The notes under the pieces are model-generated. The model had not been told where the DNA came from, did no database searches, and saw only the letters and a program-made list of their open reading frames with translations. A stretch of 64,000 nucleotides of DNA from Malassezia japonica. Lineage: Eukaryota; Basidiomycota; Malasseziomycetes; Malasseziales; Malasseziaceae. Shown in pieces: positions 18,743-28,418 of this stretch. The stretch covers positions 186,001 through 250,000 of the forward strand of contig NC_083376.1 in the NCBI RefSeq assembly GCF_029542785.1, in the 5' to 3' direction. Positions within the stretch are counted from its first letter, which is position 1; each line of letters begins with the position of its first letter. Made by a program: the position numbers and the translations under genes.

Positions 18743-21700
18743 CTAGTTCTGCGCCCGCTTCTTCCGTGCAGTGCCCGCTGCATCGAGCAGATAGGCAAGT
18801 TCTGCCGGCCCTGCGCTCTGGCAGAGCTGGAAGAAGCGCGACTGCTTGTTCTGCAGCAGGACATGCGGCTCGCCGATCTCCACGACGCTGCCCCTGTCCA
18901 GGAAGAGCACCTGGTCGTAGGCAATGACCGAGCGCAGGCGGTGTGCAATCGTAAGCACACTGCTGTGGCAAAAGGCTTCGTGGATAACCTCGGTGATGCG
19001 CATGTCGGTGTCGTAGTCGATCGAGCTGCTCGCCTCGTCAAAGAGCACGACACGCGAGCGGCGCAGGATGGCTCGCGCGAGGCAGAGGAGCTGGCGCTGG
19101 CCCTGGCTCAGGTTCGTGCCGCTCTCTGCGATGGAAAAGTCGAGGTTAGCAAACTGGCTCGACGGTCCGTCGACGAGGTGCACGGTGCGCAGTGCATCGA
19201 GGAGCTGTTCGTCGGTAAACTCGCCGAGCACATCGAGCACCGAGCGCAGCGACCCCGAAAGAATCACTGGGTCCTGCGGCACGATCTGCAGGCGCGAGCG
19301 CAGATCGGTCAGGCCGACTTGCGCAATGTCCACGCCGTCGATTGTAATGGAGCCCTCGTGCGACTCGACAAAGCGCAGGAACGCGTTGGCCAGCGTCGAC
19401 TTGCCACTGCCGGTCGGCCCGACGACGGCGAGCTTCGTGCTCGGCTGCACCTCGAACGAGACGTGGCGCAAGACGTCAGGGAGGCCTGGCGCGTAGCGCA
19501 TGCACAGGTCGCGCACGACGATCTTGCCGTGCTCCGGCCAGTCGGCAGACGGGCGCGGCTCGCAAACCTCGGCGGCCTCCTGGTCAATGGTATCCGCAAA
19601 CTCAAACACACGTTCGACGGCGACGCCCGACGTCTGGAAAATCGTGTACATGCGCATGAGGATCAGAATATTAAAGTTGAGGTCGATCAGGAACGTAATC
19701 GAAAAGTCGGCGGCGGGCGCATCGACGTCTTGCTCAAGGAGAATCATCAGACAAGAGCCAAGGACGAGCACTGAGGAGATCAAGTTGAACATTTGAGATA
19801 TCCAGCGGCTGCCCTGGTTCGTCCACCAGATGTAGCGGTTGTTGTTATCGAGCACCGCATACATCTCGTTGGTAAAGCGCTGCTGCGCACCGAACGCACG
19901 CAGCACAGTAACACCATGCACTGCGTTTCCGAACGAATTCACGACGAGCGTGCGCGAGGTTGAAGTAAGGCGCTGCAAGTCGCGTGCAGTCGCAATGTAC
20001 CACTTGCTCAGCGTCGTGTATAGGGGCGTGAGCAGGAGCAAGGCCAAAACGAAGCGCCAGCCGCTCACAATGTATAACGCAATGCATGTCGTCAGCAGCT
20101 GCGTAACGCGGATGACCACGTCGGCAATCGCGCGTGCAAATTTGGAGTCGAGCACCTCGAGGTCCTGCCCAAAGCGGTTCAGCAGGCGGCCGCGCGTCAT
20201 CATGTCGTGGAAACGCAGCGGGGCACGCAGCGTGCGCCAGAGCATCTTGTCAAAGAGCCTACGCGACGCAAGAAGTGACATGGTGTAGATCCCGACCCAG
20301 CGCAGCACGCCGAACAAGATACCGGTCACGACCAGCACCACGTACCACGAAAGCCACCACGCACTCGCGTGCGTCGACTTTCCGATCGTCGCACTCCAGT
20401 CGCGCAGCCATGCGTTGTTCACCAGGTCCCAGAGACTCGAGGCAGCAAAGAGGAGCATCGTCACGATGCACAGCGGCCAGCCGCTGCTGGCTTGGACATA
20501 CGCCTCCCACACTCGCCACGCGATGCTACCGCGCTCGCGGTGCTCAATCGCGCGGCTTTTTCCACCATGTTCGCTGAGCTTGGCGTCCTCCGGCTGCTTC
20601 TCGGAAGGCTCCTCATCCTCTTCCTTTGCCTCGAGCAGGCCGTTAAAATGGGTCGACTTGAGGAACTCGGGCCCACTTCCGTCAAAGGCAATACGCCGGT
20701 CATCGAGATACACGACCTTGTCCATCTGGGGTCCGACTAACTGCACATTGTGCGAGACGAGCAGCAGCGTGCGCCCTTCGATCAGCGGACCGGCCAGCAG
20801 GCGCTCGGCAAGGTGCTTGGCGGTGTGTGCATCGACCGCCGAAAGCACGTCGTCCAGGAGCAGGACACTCGCACGCGAGTACACCGCACGCGCAAGGGCG
20901 ACGCGCGCTTTTTGACCACCGGACAGCTCTGTGCCATTCTCGCCCACGTCGGTCATGTCGCCGTGCTCGAGCTGCTGCAGGTCGCCACGCAGCGAGCACG
21001 CCTCGAGCACCGCCTGGTAGCGCTTGGCGTTGCCGAGCGGCAGGCCAAAGAGGATGTTTTCACGCAGCGTCGTGTTCATCAGGTACGGCGTCTGCGGCGC
21101 AAAGGCCACCAGATCAGGGCGCAACCAGCGGTCCGTGTTTAGAGCATCGACCGCCGCCTCGCGCGTCGCGGTGTCAAAAGGGATACCGTCGAATGGCGAG
21201 CGGGGGCATACCACATTCCCGGAGCGCAACTCGGCCTCGTGCAGGAGTGCATGCAGCAGGAGCGACTTGCCTGTGCCGACGCGGCCGCAAATCAAGTTAC
21301 GGCCTGGCGCAAATTTGACCGAGAGGTCGTGCAGTGTAAAGACATTGGCCGCGCCGGCCTCGGCGGGCCAGGAAACGGTCGCATTTTCCAGGGCGACAAT
21401 GGGGCGCGGCGCGTCTTTCGGCGGCTCGTCCGCGCCGCCGGTCGGCGACGGGGCGACCTGATCACGCAGCAGAAACTCGCAGATGCGGCGCAGCGAGACC
21501 ATCGCCTGCATGATGTTGGTGAGCGAAGAGGGAAGCATGGTCAGTGTCCAGCGCAACTCGCTAAACACGGCCAGCGACGTAAACGCAATTTTGGGCGTGA
21601 GCGTTTCGTGCAGGACCAGCGTATAGTACGAGAAGGCGACAACAGTAACGAGCAAAGGATTCACTTCGAGAATGATGCTCAGGCACGATTCGAGGACGAA

Positions 21701-23329
21701 TGTCCAGCGCTGCTGGTTGAGCTCTTCTGTGCGTGGCTTTTGGATACGCTCGTCAAAGCGGCGTTCCCACGCTTGCGACTTGATCATGCGAATGCCCAGG
21801 AAGCACTCGTTCAGCAGCCCCATGCGCTTGTCGCGCGCAGCCATCAGCTGTTCGTTTGCATGGGAGAAGCGCTTGCTCACAATCGAGATCGATGGAATGA
21901 GAATGAGCGTCGAGGCGAGGCCGACAATCGCCGACACGCCGAGGATTCGGTACGCAAAGTACCCACCGAGAGCCAGCTCAAACGGCACATTGATCAGCAT
22001 GAACAGGTCGAAAAGCATCGTCGTGACGCGCTTCAGATCGACGAGGTGGAGCGTGAGCACTTGGCTGCTGCTCGACGGCCCCTCTTCGTTCGCGCGCGTC
22101 TCGTTACGGCGGTTCAGCGTCTTGTCGTAGAGCATCGTCGAGAGCTGCGTGGTGATGCGCACATTCAGCTGCGCTTCGAGAATCGACCAGAGCTGCCCTT
22201 GGACCGTACTGCTGATAATCACCGTGAGGAACAGGCCAAGGACCCACGGGAGTGCACGCATCAGCGTGTCCATCGGAAGCTCCACGAGCTTGTCCTCCGT
22301 CTCGAGCACCGCAAAGATGCGGTTCGCAAAGAAGGACGGGGCATAGTAAAAGAGCACCGACACGATCGTCAGCGTAAACATCATGAGAAAGTAGCCGGTA
22401 TTCGCGAGGAACAAGACGGCCATCAGGCCGCGCGTCTCGCGCGACCAGAGGCCGATGCGTGCCGGCGCCTCTGCGAGCGCCGCGCGGGGCGACTCGTCGT
22501 GGTACAGCGCCGCAGACGCGGCCGGGAGAAAGCGGTGCAGAAGGATACGCGCCTTGACCGAGAGCGACTCGGCCTGCATGGCGTGTCCCATGATCGGCAC
22601 GTCGATCGCACGCAAGAAACCGTGGCGCTGCGTCGCGCGAACGAGGCGCAAAAAGTGCACAAAAAAGAGTTGGCCGAGAGGCGAGTTGGCGATCGACATC
22701 GTCTCAGCGACCGGCACGGTCGACGGGAGCGCCTCGCCATCCTCAGGCTCGGTATCTTCGAGCGTCAGCGCGAGTGCGCCTCCGCCGGTCGCGATGCGCG
22801 CCGGCTGGCCTGGCAGCGAGCCGCTGAGGCAAAAGAGGAGCACAAAGTTGGCGAGCTGCGCCCAGTCTCTTGTCGAGAAAGGCGCGCCAAACGCGTAGCG
22901 AAAGAGCTCGCCGATCGACATGAAGAATGCAATGCTAAATATGCAGCAGATGGCGCGCCAGCGCGACGCGCCACGGAACCTCGGCGCGAGCGCGCGCAGG
23001 GCCATGGGCAGGAGGAGCAGGTAGGCGAGGAGGACCGCGCCTCCCTGCGCACGCACCTCGACACCGTCCTCGATGGAAATCGTAGAAAGAAGAAGGCCGC
23101 CGACCACGAGCACGGCCTGCACATGGTGCCAGAACCGCATATGGCGCCAGAACTGGGCGACGTGTACCGTTTCTTCGCACGCCTCTGCTTCCGACAACGG
23201 CGCCGGTGGCGCATTCGCGCGCTTCAGATCGCCAAACACGAGTCCCAGCAAGTCGTACGCCTGCGTAGCGACTGCTGCACCGATCTCGACCTTGGCCAGG
23301 GTCCGCAGCGCGTCCCACTCCGCCGTCAT
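18743..23329 (-). CDS. Full-length ABCC-family ABC transporter (YBT1/BPT1/MRP-like)
   Basis: Intron-less, 1,528 residues from the ATG at 23329. Layout: N-terminal membrane segments (about five helices, TMD0-like), TMD1, NBD1 with Walker A GRVGTGKS near residue 681, signature LSGGQKARV near 800 and Walker B VLLLDDVLSAVD, then a linker with acidic Glu run, TMD2, NBD2 with Walker A GPTGSGKS near 1,303, signature LSQGQRQLL near 1,406 and Walker B VVLFDEASSSID. As usual in ABCC proteins NBD1 has Asp where NBD2 has the catalytic Glu. Family members export glutathione conjugates, bile acids or metals from cytosol into vacuole. An in-frame ATG at 23383 would add 18 residues and overlap the GCV1 start. 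Confidence 0.95.
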   Translation of the reverse strand: MTAEWDALRTLAKVEIGAAVATQAYDLLGLVFGDLKRANAPPAPLSEAEACEETVHVAQFWRHMRFWHHVQAVLVVGGLLLSTISIEDGVEVRAQGGAVLLAYLLLLPMALRALAPRFRGASRWRAICCIFSIAFFMSIGELFRYAFGAPFSTRDWAQLANFVLLFCLSGSLPGQPARIATGGGALALTLEDTEPEDGEALPSTVPVAETMSIANSPLGQLFFVHFLRLVRATQRHGFLRAIDVPIMGHAMQAESLSVKARILLHRFLPAASAALYHDESPRAALAEAPARIGLWSRETRGLMAVLFLANTGYFLMMFTLTIVSVLFYYAPSFFANRIFAVLETEDKLVELPMDTLMRALPWVLGLFLTVIISSTVQGQLWSILEAQLNVRITTQLSTMLYDKTLNRRNETRANEEGPSSSSQVLTLHLVDLKRVTTMLFDLFMLINVPFELALGGYFAYRILGVSAIVGLASTLILIPSISIVSKRFSHANEQLMAARDKRMGLLNECFLGIRMIKSQAWERRFDERIQKPRTEELNQQRWTFVLESCLSIILEVNPLLVTVVAFSYYTLVLHETLTPKIAFTSLAVFSELRWTLTMLPSSLTNIMQAMVSLRRICEFLLRDQVAPSPTGGADEPPKDAPRPIVALENATVSWPAEAGAANVFTLHDLSVKFAPGRNLICGRVGTGKSLLLHALLHEAELRSGNVVCPRSPFDGIPFDTATREAAVDALNTDRWLRPDLVAFAPQTPYLMNTTLRENILFGLPLGNAKRYQAVLEACSLRGDLQQLEHGDMTDVGENGTELSGGQKARVALARAVYSRASVLLLDDVLSAVDAHTAKHLAERLLAGPLIEGRTLLLVSHNVQLVGPQMDKVVYLDDRRIAFDGSGPEFLKSTHFNGLLEAKEEDEEPSEKQPEDAKLSEHGGKSRAIEHRERGSIAWRVWEAYVQASSGWPLCIVTMLLFAASSLWDLVNNAWLRDWSATIGKSTHASAWWLSWYVVLVVTGILFGVLRWVGIYTMSLLASRRLFDKMLWRTLRAPLRFHDMMTRGRLLNRFGQDLEVLDSKFARAIADVVIRVTQLLTTCIALYIVSGWRFVLALLLLTPLYTTLSKWYIATARDLQRLTSTSRTLVVNSFGNAVHGVTVLRAFGAQQRFTNEMYAVLDNNNRYIWWTNQGSRWISQMFNLISSVLVLGSCLMILLEQDVDAPAADFSITFLIDLNFNILILMRMYTIFQTSGVAVERVFEFADTIDQEAAEVCEPRPSADWPEHGKIVVRDLCMRYAPGLPDVLRHVSFEVQPSTKLAVVGPTGSGKSTLANAFLRFVESHEGSITIDGVDIAQVGLTDLRSRLQIVPQDPVILSGSLRSVLDVLGEFTDEQLLDALRTVHLVDGPSSQFANLDFSIAESGTNLSQGQRQLLCLARAILRRSRVVLFDEASSSIDYDTDMRITEVIHEAFCHSSVLTIAHRLRSVIAYDQVLFLDRGSVVEIGEPHVLLQNKQSRFFQLCQSAGPAELAYLLDAAGTARKKRAQN

Positions 23330-23381
23330 GGTGGCAATCAAAAAGCCCGATCGCCCGATTTCACCCCTGCTTCTCCCGATC

Positions 23382-24647
23382 ATGGCCCAACTTCTGAAGC
23401 GTACGACGGTCGCCCGCAGCGTTGCTGCGTCGGCGCGCATCTCGACCCCCCGCCTCTTTCATGTGGCTGCCGCGCGCTATGCGGCGCGCACCGGTCTCTA
23501 CGACTTCCACGTGCAGAACGAGGCGAAGATTGTGCCGTTCGGCGGCTACGACATGCCGCTGAGCTACGGCAAGGTCGGCCAGGTGGCTTCGCACAAGCAT
23601 GTGCGCGAGCACGCGGGCCTCTTTGACGTGGGCCACATGGTGCAGCACAAGTTTACCGGCCCCACGGCCGCCGCGTTCCTGCAGCGCATCACGCCCGCGT
23701 CGCTGACGTCGATGGCGCCGTTCAACTCGACGCTCTCGGTGCTGCTTTCCCCCGAGGGCGGTATCCTGGACGACCTCATCATCACCAAGCACGCGGACGA
23801 CGACTTTTACGTCGTGACAAACGCCGGCTGCCGTGAGGACGACCTCAAGTACATTGCCGAGCAGCTCGAGGCGTTCGGCAAGGACAACGAGGCGCCGAAG
23901 CACGAGGTGCTCGAGAACCAGGGCCTGGTCGCCCTGCAGGGCCCCTCGGCGGCGGGCGTGCTCGCGAAGCTGCTGCCTGCTGACTTTGACCTGAGCAAGC
24001 TGGTGTTTGGCCAGAGTGCGTTTGTCTCCCTGTCGCTCCCTGGCGGCGAGACGGTCGAGTGCCACGTCGCGCGCGGCGGCTACACCGGCGAGGACGGCTT
24101 TGAGATCTCGATTCCCCCTGCGTCGACCGAGGCGGTGGCCAAAGCGCTGCTCGCCGACGCCGAGGTCGAGCTCGCGGGTCTCGCGGCGCGCGACAGCCTG
24201 CGTCTCGAGGCGGGCATGTGCCTGTACGGCCACGACCTCGACCCCAGCGTGTCGCCCGTCGAAGGCGCGCTCGCGTGGACCGTCGCCAAGGACCGCCGCG
24301 CGGCCGCCGACTTCCTCGGCGCGGAGCGCGTCCTGCGCGAGCTCAAGGAGGGTCCCCCCCGCCGCCGCATCGGTCTGCTGGTCGAGGCGGGCGCCCCCGC
24401 ACGCGGTACGTACCCCCAACTAACCACAGAGGGCAGCAAAATCTATGCCGAGGACGGCACTACGGAGATCGGCCAGGTGACGTCGGGCATCCCCTCCCCG
24501 ACGCTCGGCAAGAACATTGCCATGGCCCTCGTCAAGAACGGCTACCATAAGCGCGACACGCCGGTCAAGGTGTCCGTGCGCAACAAGCTGCGCGATGCGA
24601 CCGTGGCACGCATGCCGTTTGTCCCCAGCAAGTTCTACCGTGGATAG
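23382..24647 (+). CDS. GCV1: Glycine cleavage system T protein (aminomethyltransferase)
   Basis: Exons 23382-24405 and 24430-24647; the 24-nt intron (GTACGT donor, ACTAACCACAG end) is a multiple of three without stop, so the unspliced frame is also open, but removing it restores APAREGSKIYAEDG as in the family. 413 residues. An Arg-rich presequence with LFHVAAARYAA suggests mitochondrial import. Family motifs: FGGYDMPLSYG, GLFDVGHM, ECHVARGGYTGEDGFEI, RLEAGMCLYGHDLD, and SGIPSPTLGKNIAM. It transfers the methylene group of glycine to tetrahydrofolate. Divergent from the ABC transporter with 52 bp between the preferred starts. Confidence 0.95.
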   Translation: MAQLLKRTTVARSVAASARISTPRLFHVAAARYAARTGLYDFHVQNEAKIVPFGGYDMPLSYGKVGQVASHKHVREHAGLFDVGHMVQHKFTGPTAAAFLQRITPASLTSMAPFNSTLSVLLSPEGGILDDLIITKHADDDFYVVTNAGCREDDLKYIAEQLEAFGKDNEAPKHEVLENQGLVALQGPSAAGVLAKLLPADFDLSKLVFGQSAFVSLSLPGGETVECHVARGGYTGEDGFEISIPPASTEAVAKALLADAEVELAGLAARDSLRLEAGMCLYGHDLDPSVSPVEGALAWTVAKDRRAAADFLGAERVLRELKEGPPRRRIGLLVEAGAPARGTYPQLTTEGSKIYAEDGTTEIGQVTSGIPSPTLGKNIAMALVKNGYHKRDTPVKVSVRNKLRDATVARMPFVPSKFYRG

Positions 24648-24792
24648 CTGCTCCGTGCGCATGCGCACGTGGTCGTATGGAGGCACGAGCGCACGCGATT
24701 GGTATAGAGTGCATTTCGTTAGTAAGCGGGGACCACGCCGGGCACATCGTGCGCGAGTCCGAGCGCTTATCGACCATAGTGAGCGCGGCGAG

Positions 24793-27148
24793 ATGTCGCA
24801 GGCGGTGAAAGCCGCGATCGCGGCGCGGCGACAGGTGAGCCGGTCGCCAGAAAAACGGAGCGAGGCGCCCGCAGGTGGCGCGTGGGGCGAGCGCGAGCCC
24901 GTCCTGCTCCAGAAACCGCTCGAGGAGATCCTGCGTGGCGCGTGCGGAAATGGTGCGTAGATATCCTGACCCAGGCCGCGTGAACCTCGCGTCGCGGTTT
25001 CCGTCGCTGGAGCGGTGCCCGGAGGAGCTCTTTGATCTGCTCGACGACGACGCCCCAGAGTGGTTCACCCGCGCGGAGGACGAGGAGCGCGAGCCGTGGT
25101 ACAACCGCAGCGACCTGCTCGTCCTCCAGCTCGGTGCCAACGACATGAAAAGCGTCGACGAGCGCGTCGGCGAGTTTATCGGCCTCACACGCCTCGAGCT
25201 GCACAGCAATCAGCTCACAGCCCTGCCGAGCGCGCTCGCGGGCCTACAGAGCCTCACGGCCATCACCCTGTCGCACAACCAGCTCGCGGCGTTTCCCGCG
25301 TGCCTGCTCGGCCTCGCGAGCCTGACGAGCCTCGATCTGAGCCACAACCAGATCGAGGCGCTCTGGACGGAAAAAGAGGCGCACGACGTCGAGGCGCCAC
25401 TGCGCTCGCTGCGCACCCTCGACCTGAGCCGCAACAAGCTGCGCACCGGCGCGCTGGTGCGTGCGGGCGAGAGCGAGGTCCAGGTGCTTGCCTTTCCCAC
25501 GAAACTGCGGCGCCTCGATTTGAGCGAGAATGCACTCCAGGGGCCGCTGCCGCTGCAGCTCTTCTCCCCCCTGACCGTGCTGGAAGAGCTGGATCTGAAC
25601 GGAAACGACATCCCCGACGCGGTGTTTGCGCCACCGCCACCGGACGCCAAGATCCCGCCCGCGCTGCCGCGCCTACATGTGCTCGACGTGCGCCGCACAC
25701 ACATTTCTGCGCTCGGGCCGCTAGAGAGCCTGTTTGTCTCGGGCAGCGCCTTGTCCCTGGACGAGGCGAGGGATGCACAGCGCGCACCTGCGCACGCGCC
25801 GCCCGACGCGTCCGGCCTTGCGGCGCACCAGCTGGTGCGTGTGAGCGGCCGACCCGGCGCTTCGGAGGCGGAGCTTGCCTCCATCCCGGTCGTGGTCGGC
25901 GAGGAGGCGACGACGCTCCCCCCCCTGTTTGTTGTGCTCGACGCGCACCTCGTGCGCGCCGAGCCCTCGCGGCGCAAGCGTGGCGGCCGCGGCCGTGGCG
26001 GCGACTCGCGCCGCGACGACCACGACGAGCCGCCGCAAGGCGACGCCGGGAGCGCGCTTGCGAACGCCAAGCTCAGCTCGAAAAAGAAGGAGGCGCTTGG
26101 CCAAGTGCCGTGCAAATTCTTCCGGAACAATGGATGCAGCGCCGGCGACGCGTGTCCCTTTGCGCACACGCTCCCGGGCGAGGGCCAGGCGAAGGCCGTG
26201 TGCCAATGGTACCTAAAAGGAAGCTGCCGCTTTGGGCACCGCTGTGCCCTGGCGCACATCCTCCCCGGCCAGCCGATGAGCATGGACCGCAAGAACAAGC
26301 GCGCGGCGCAGCACGGCCAAAAGGCCGAAGAGAAGCCCGCGACGGAAAAACGGAGCTCGAGCGGGTCGCGTGTGCGCGGCACGCCGCTCGCGCCGCCCGC
26401 GCCCGGCGCGGTGTTCATCCCCGAAAGCGCGCGGCAGCCGCACGAGCCGAGCCCCCCCCAAGCCTCGCTCCCCGACGAGAAAGGCGGCTGGGAAGACCGC
26501 GCGGCGGTCGACGCGGCGCACGCGTTCGGCACGAGCCCCTTTTCCTACCCCGGCTCGCACTCGCTCTTCTTCAACACGAACAGCGACGTGGACGTCAGCG
26601 CACGCGCGCTCGGCACCACGCCGAGCCAGGCGCCGTGGACGCGCGCGCCGCGCGACGACCCGTTGGCGGACAGCAGCCACGCGGAGGACTTTCTTCCCTC
26701 GAGCCTGAGCGACCTGCTGACGCCCGCCGAGCTCGAGCGGCGTACACGCAGCACGCGCGAGCCGCACGGCCCCCGCAGCACGTCCCAATCCCTCCCCACG
26801 CACGGCCCCGACTTTGGTGCGCTGCACGACATTTCGCCGCCCGCGCCTATGGGCCACTACTCGGTCCCCGGGCGTGTCGGCGCGCAAGGCACGCCGATGC
26901 CGGGGCGCATGGGCGCACAGAGCGTGCACGCGTCGCCCTTCCTCGCCGCGCTGAGCTCGCCGCCGAGCGCTGGCTCGCCGATGGTCGGCGACCGCGTCGC
27001 GCTGTCGTTCGGCGCGCGCCCCATGGAAGATGGCCGGCGGATGGGCATGGGCCATCCCTTCCGCGAGCGCCAGCCGCACGCACCCATCTCTCCTGCGCTG
27101 CTCCCTGCGCGCGACGATACGGACGATGCGATCTTTGAGCTCGAATAG
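24793..27148 (+). CDS. Leucine-rich-repeat protein fused to two CCCH zinc fingers
   Basis: Exons 24793-24952 and 24975-27148, one 22-nt intron, 777 residues. N-terminal half: about seven leucine-rich repeats of the LxxLxLSxNxL type (residues about 75-250, e.g. LTRLELHSNQLTALP). Then an Arg/Gly/Asp-rich linker, and two CCCH fingers of identical spacing C-x7-C-x5-C-x3-H at about residues 433-452 and 462-481 (CKFFRNNGCSAGDACPFAH and CQWYLKGSCRFGHRCALAH), ending with ALAHILPGQ. The long C-terminus is Pro/Ser-rich with FSYPGSHSLFFN and LPSSLSDLLTPAELERR. The finger module plus this tail look like fungal Cps3/Lee1-type RNA-binding proteins; the LRR half looks like a separate protein family. No internal ATG or splice signal separates them. 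Confidence 0.82.
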
Positions 27149-27181
27149 TTCGGCCGAAGTGAAAATCCTTTTCGATAGACC

Positions 27182-28390
27182 ATGACGGCGCAGCGCTCGC
27201 GGCAGCTGCTCGCGGAAGTGTACGCGCGTCTTGTGAGTGACAAGGGCGCGCTGGCGGCGCTGAACACCGCCGGCCCGCTGCGTGCGTACGCGCACGAGCT
27301 CGCGGCGCTCACCACGGCGCCGGCCGAGGTGCTTGGCGCGACAGACGCCGAGAAGGAGCGCACGAACAGCTGGCTGGACGAGGTCGAGGGCATGAATGGC
27401 AGTCTCGAGGTGCGTAGGGCGCACTGGCAGAGGCTTACGCGACAGACACTGGACCGCGAGCTTGCCTCGCGCACGTTTTTGAGCGGCAACGCACCGACAG
27501 CGGCAGACTACTCGCTCTTTGCGTCGCTGTACGACGTCGTGTCGACGCTGCCGCCGGCCGCGCAGCACGCGCACCCGTCGCTGGTGCGCTACTTTTCCCA
27601 CATGTCGCACCTGGCGGCCGGTGCGCAGCTCGATCCCCCGGTGACGCCGTTTGAGCCGGCGTTTGAAGGCTTCCCCACGATTCAGCGCGCGGCGCCGGTC
27701 AAGGAGAAGAAGGAGAAGAAGGAGGCGAAGGAGGCAAAGGAGGCAAAGGAGCCGAGCGAGGCCGCCGCCGCCGCCGCCGCGGCGCCCAAGAAGGAAAAGA
27801 AGGAAAAGAAGGAAAAGGCCCCCAAGGCGGCACCGGCGCCAGAGACGCCGCTGCCGTCGATGGTCGACATGCGTGTCGGCAAGATTGTCGACATCAAGCG
27901 CCACCCCGATGCGGACGCGCTCTACCTCGAGCAGGTCGACTTTGGCGAGCCGGATGGGCCGCGCACCATCCTCTCTGGCCTGGTCCACTTTGTCCCGATT
28001 GACCAGATGAAGGACCGCTGGGTGGTCGGCATCTGCAACCTGAAGCCCGTCGCGATGCGCGGCATCAAGAGCTTCGGCATGCTCCTCTGTGCCACGTCCA
28101 AGGACGGCAAGGACGGCGGTATCGAGCCGGTATGCCCCCCGGCCGACTCGCAGGTCGGCGACCGGATCTACGTCGAGGGCTACGAAGGGATGGAGCCGCT
28201 CGAGCAGCTGAATCCCAAGAAGAAGATCTTTGAGGCGATCCAGCCGAACTACCTCACCACCGACGACCGGCTCTGCGCCTGGAACGGCCCCCTGCCGAGT
28301 GCGCCCGAGGGCGACAAGGCGCCCCGCCTCCTCCGCACCGCGCGCGGCCCGTGCTATGCACAGACCTTTAGCGGCGCCACGCTGTCGTAG
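27182..28390 (+). CDS. ARC1: Aminoacyl-tRNA synthetase cofactor ARC1-like (EMAP-II tRNA-binding domain)
   Basis: Intron-less, 402 residues. N-terminal GST-C-like helical domain (TFLSGNAPTAADYSLFASLYD), a Lys/Glu/Ala linker with EKKEKKEAKEAK and an eight-alanine run (27,700-27,825), and a C-terminal OB fold: MVDMRVGKIVDIKRHPDADA, GPRTILSGLVHFVP, NLKPVAMRGIKSFGMLLCA. Arc1 binds methionyl- and glutamyl-tRNA synthetase and delivers tRNA to them. 33 bp after the previous stop and 28 bp before the UAP1 start, all same strand. Confidence 0.94.
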   Translation: MTAQRSRQLLAEVYARLVSDKGALAALNTAGPLRAYAHELAALTTAPAEVLGATDAEKERTNSWLDEVEGMNGSLEVRRAHWQRLTRQTLDRELASRTFLSGNAPTAADYSLFASLYDVVSTLPPAAQHAHPSLVRYFSHMSHLAAGAQLDPPVTPFEPAFEGFPTIQRAAPVKEKKEKKEAKEAKEAKEPSEAAAAAAAAPKKEKKEKKEKAPKAAPAPETPLPSMVDMRVGKIVDIKRHPDADALYLEQVDFGEPDGPRTILSGLVHFVPIDQMKDRWVVGICNLKPVAMRGIKSFGMLLCATSKDGKDGGIEPVCPPADSQVGDRIYVEGYEGMEPLEQLNPKKKIFEAIQPNYLTTDDRLCAWNGPLPSAPEGDKAPRLLRTARGPCYAQTFSGATLS

Positions 28391-28418
28391 TCCTCCACAT
28401 AGGCACGTGCCAACTACC

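Noticed and set aside
21239..23626. Long plus-strand frame, 795 codons, opposite the ABC transporter
   Set aside because: Antisense shadow: GC-rich third codon positions create open frames on the other strand; translation has no domain, and the minus strand carries an intact transporter.
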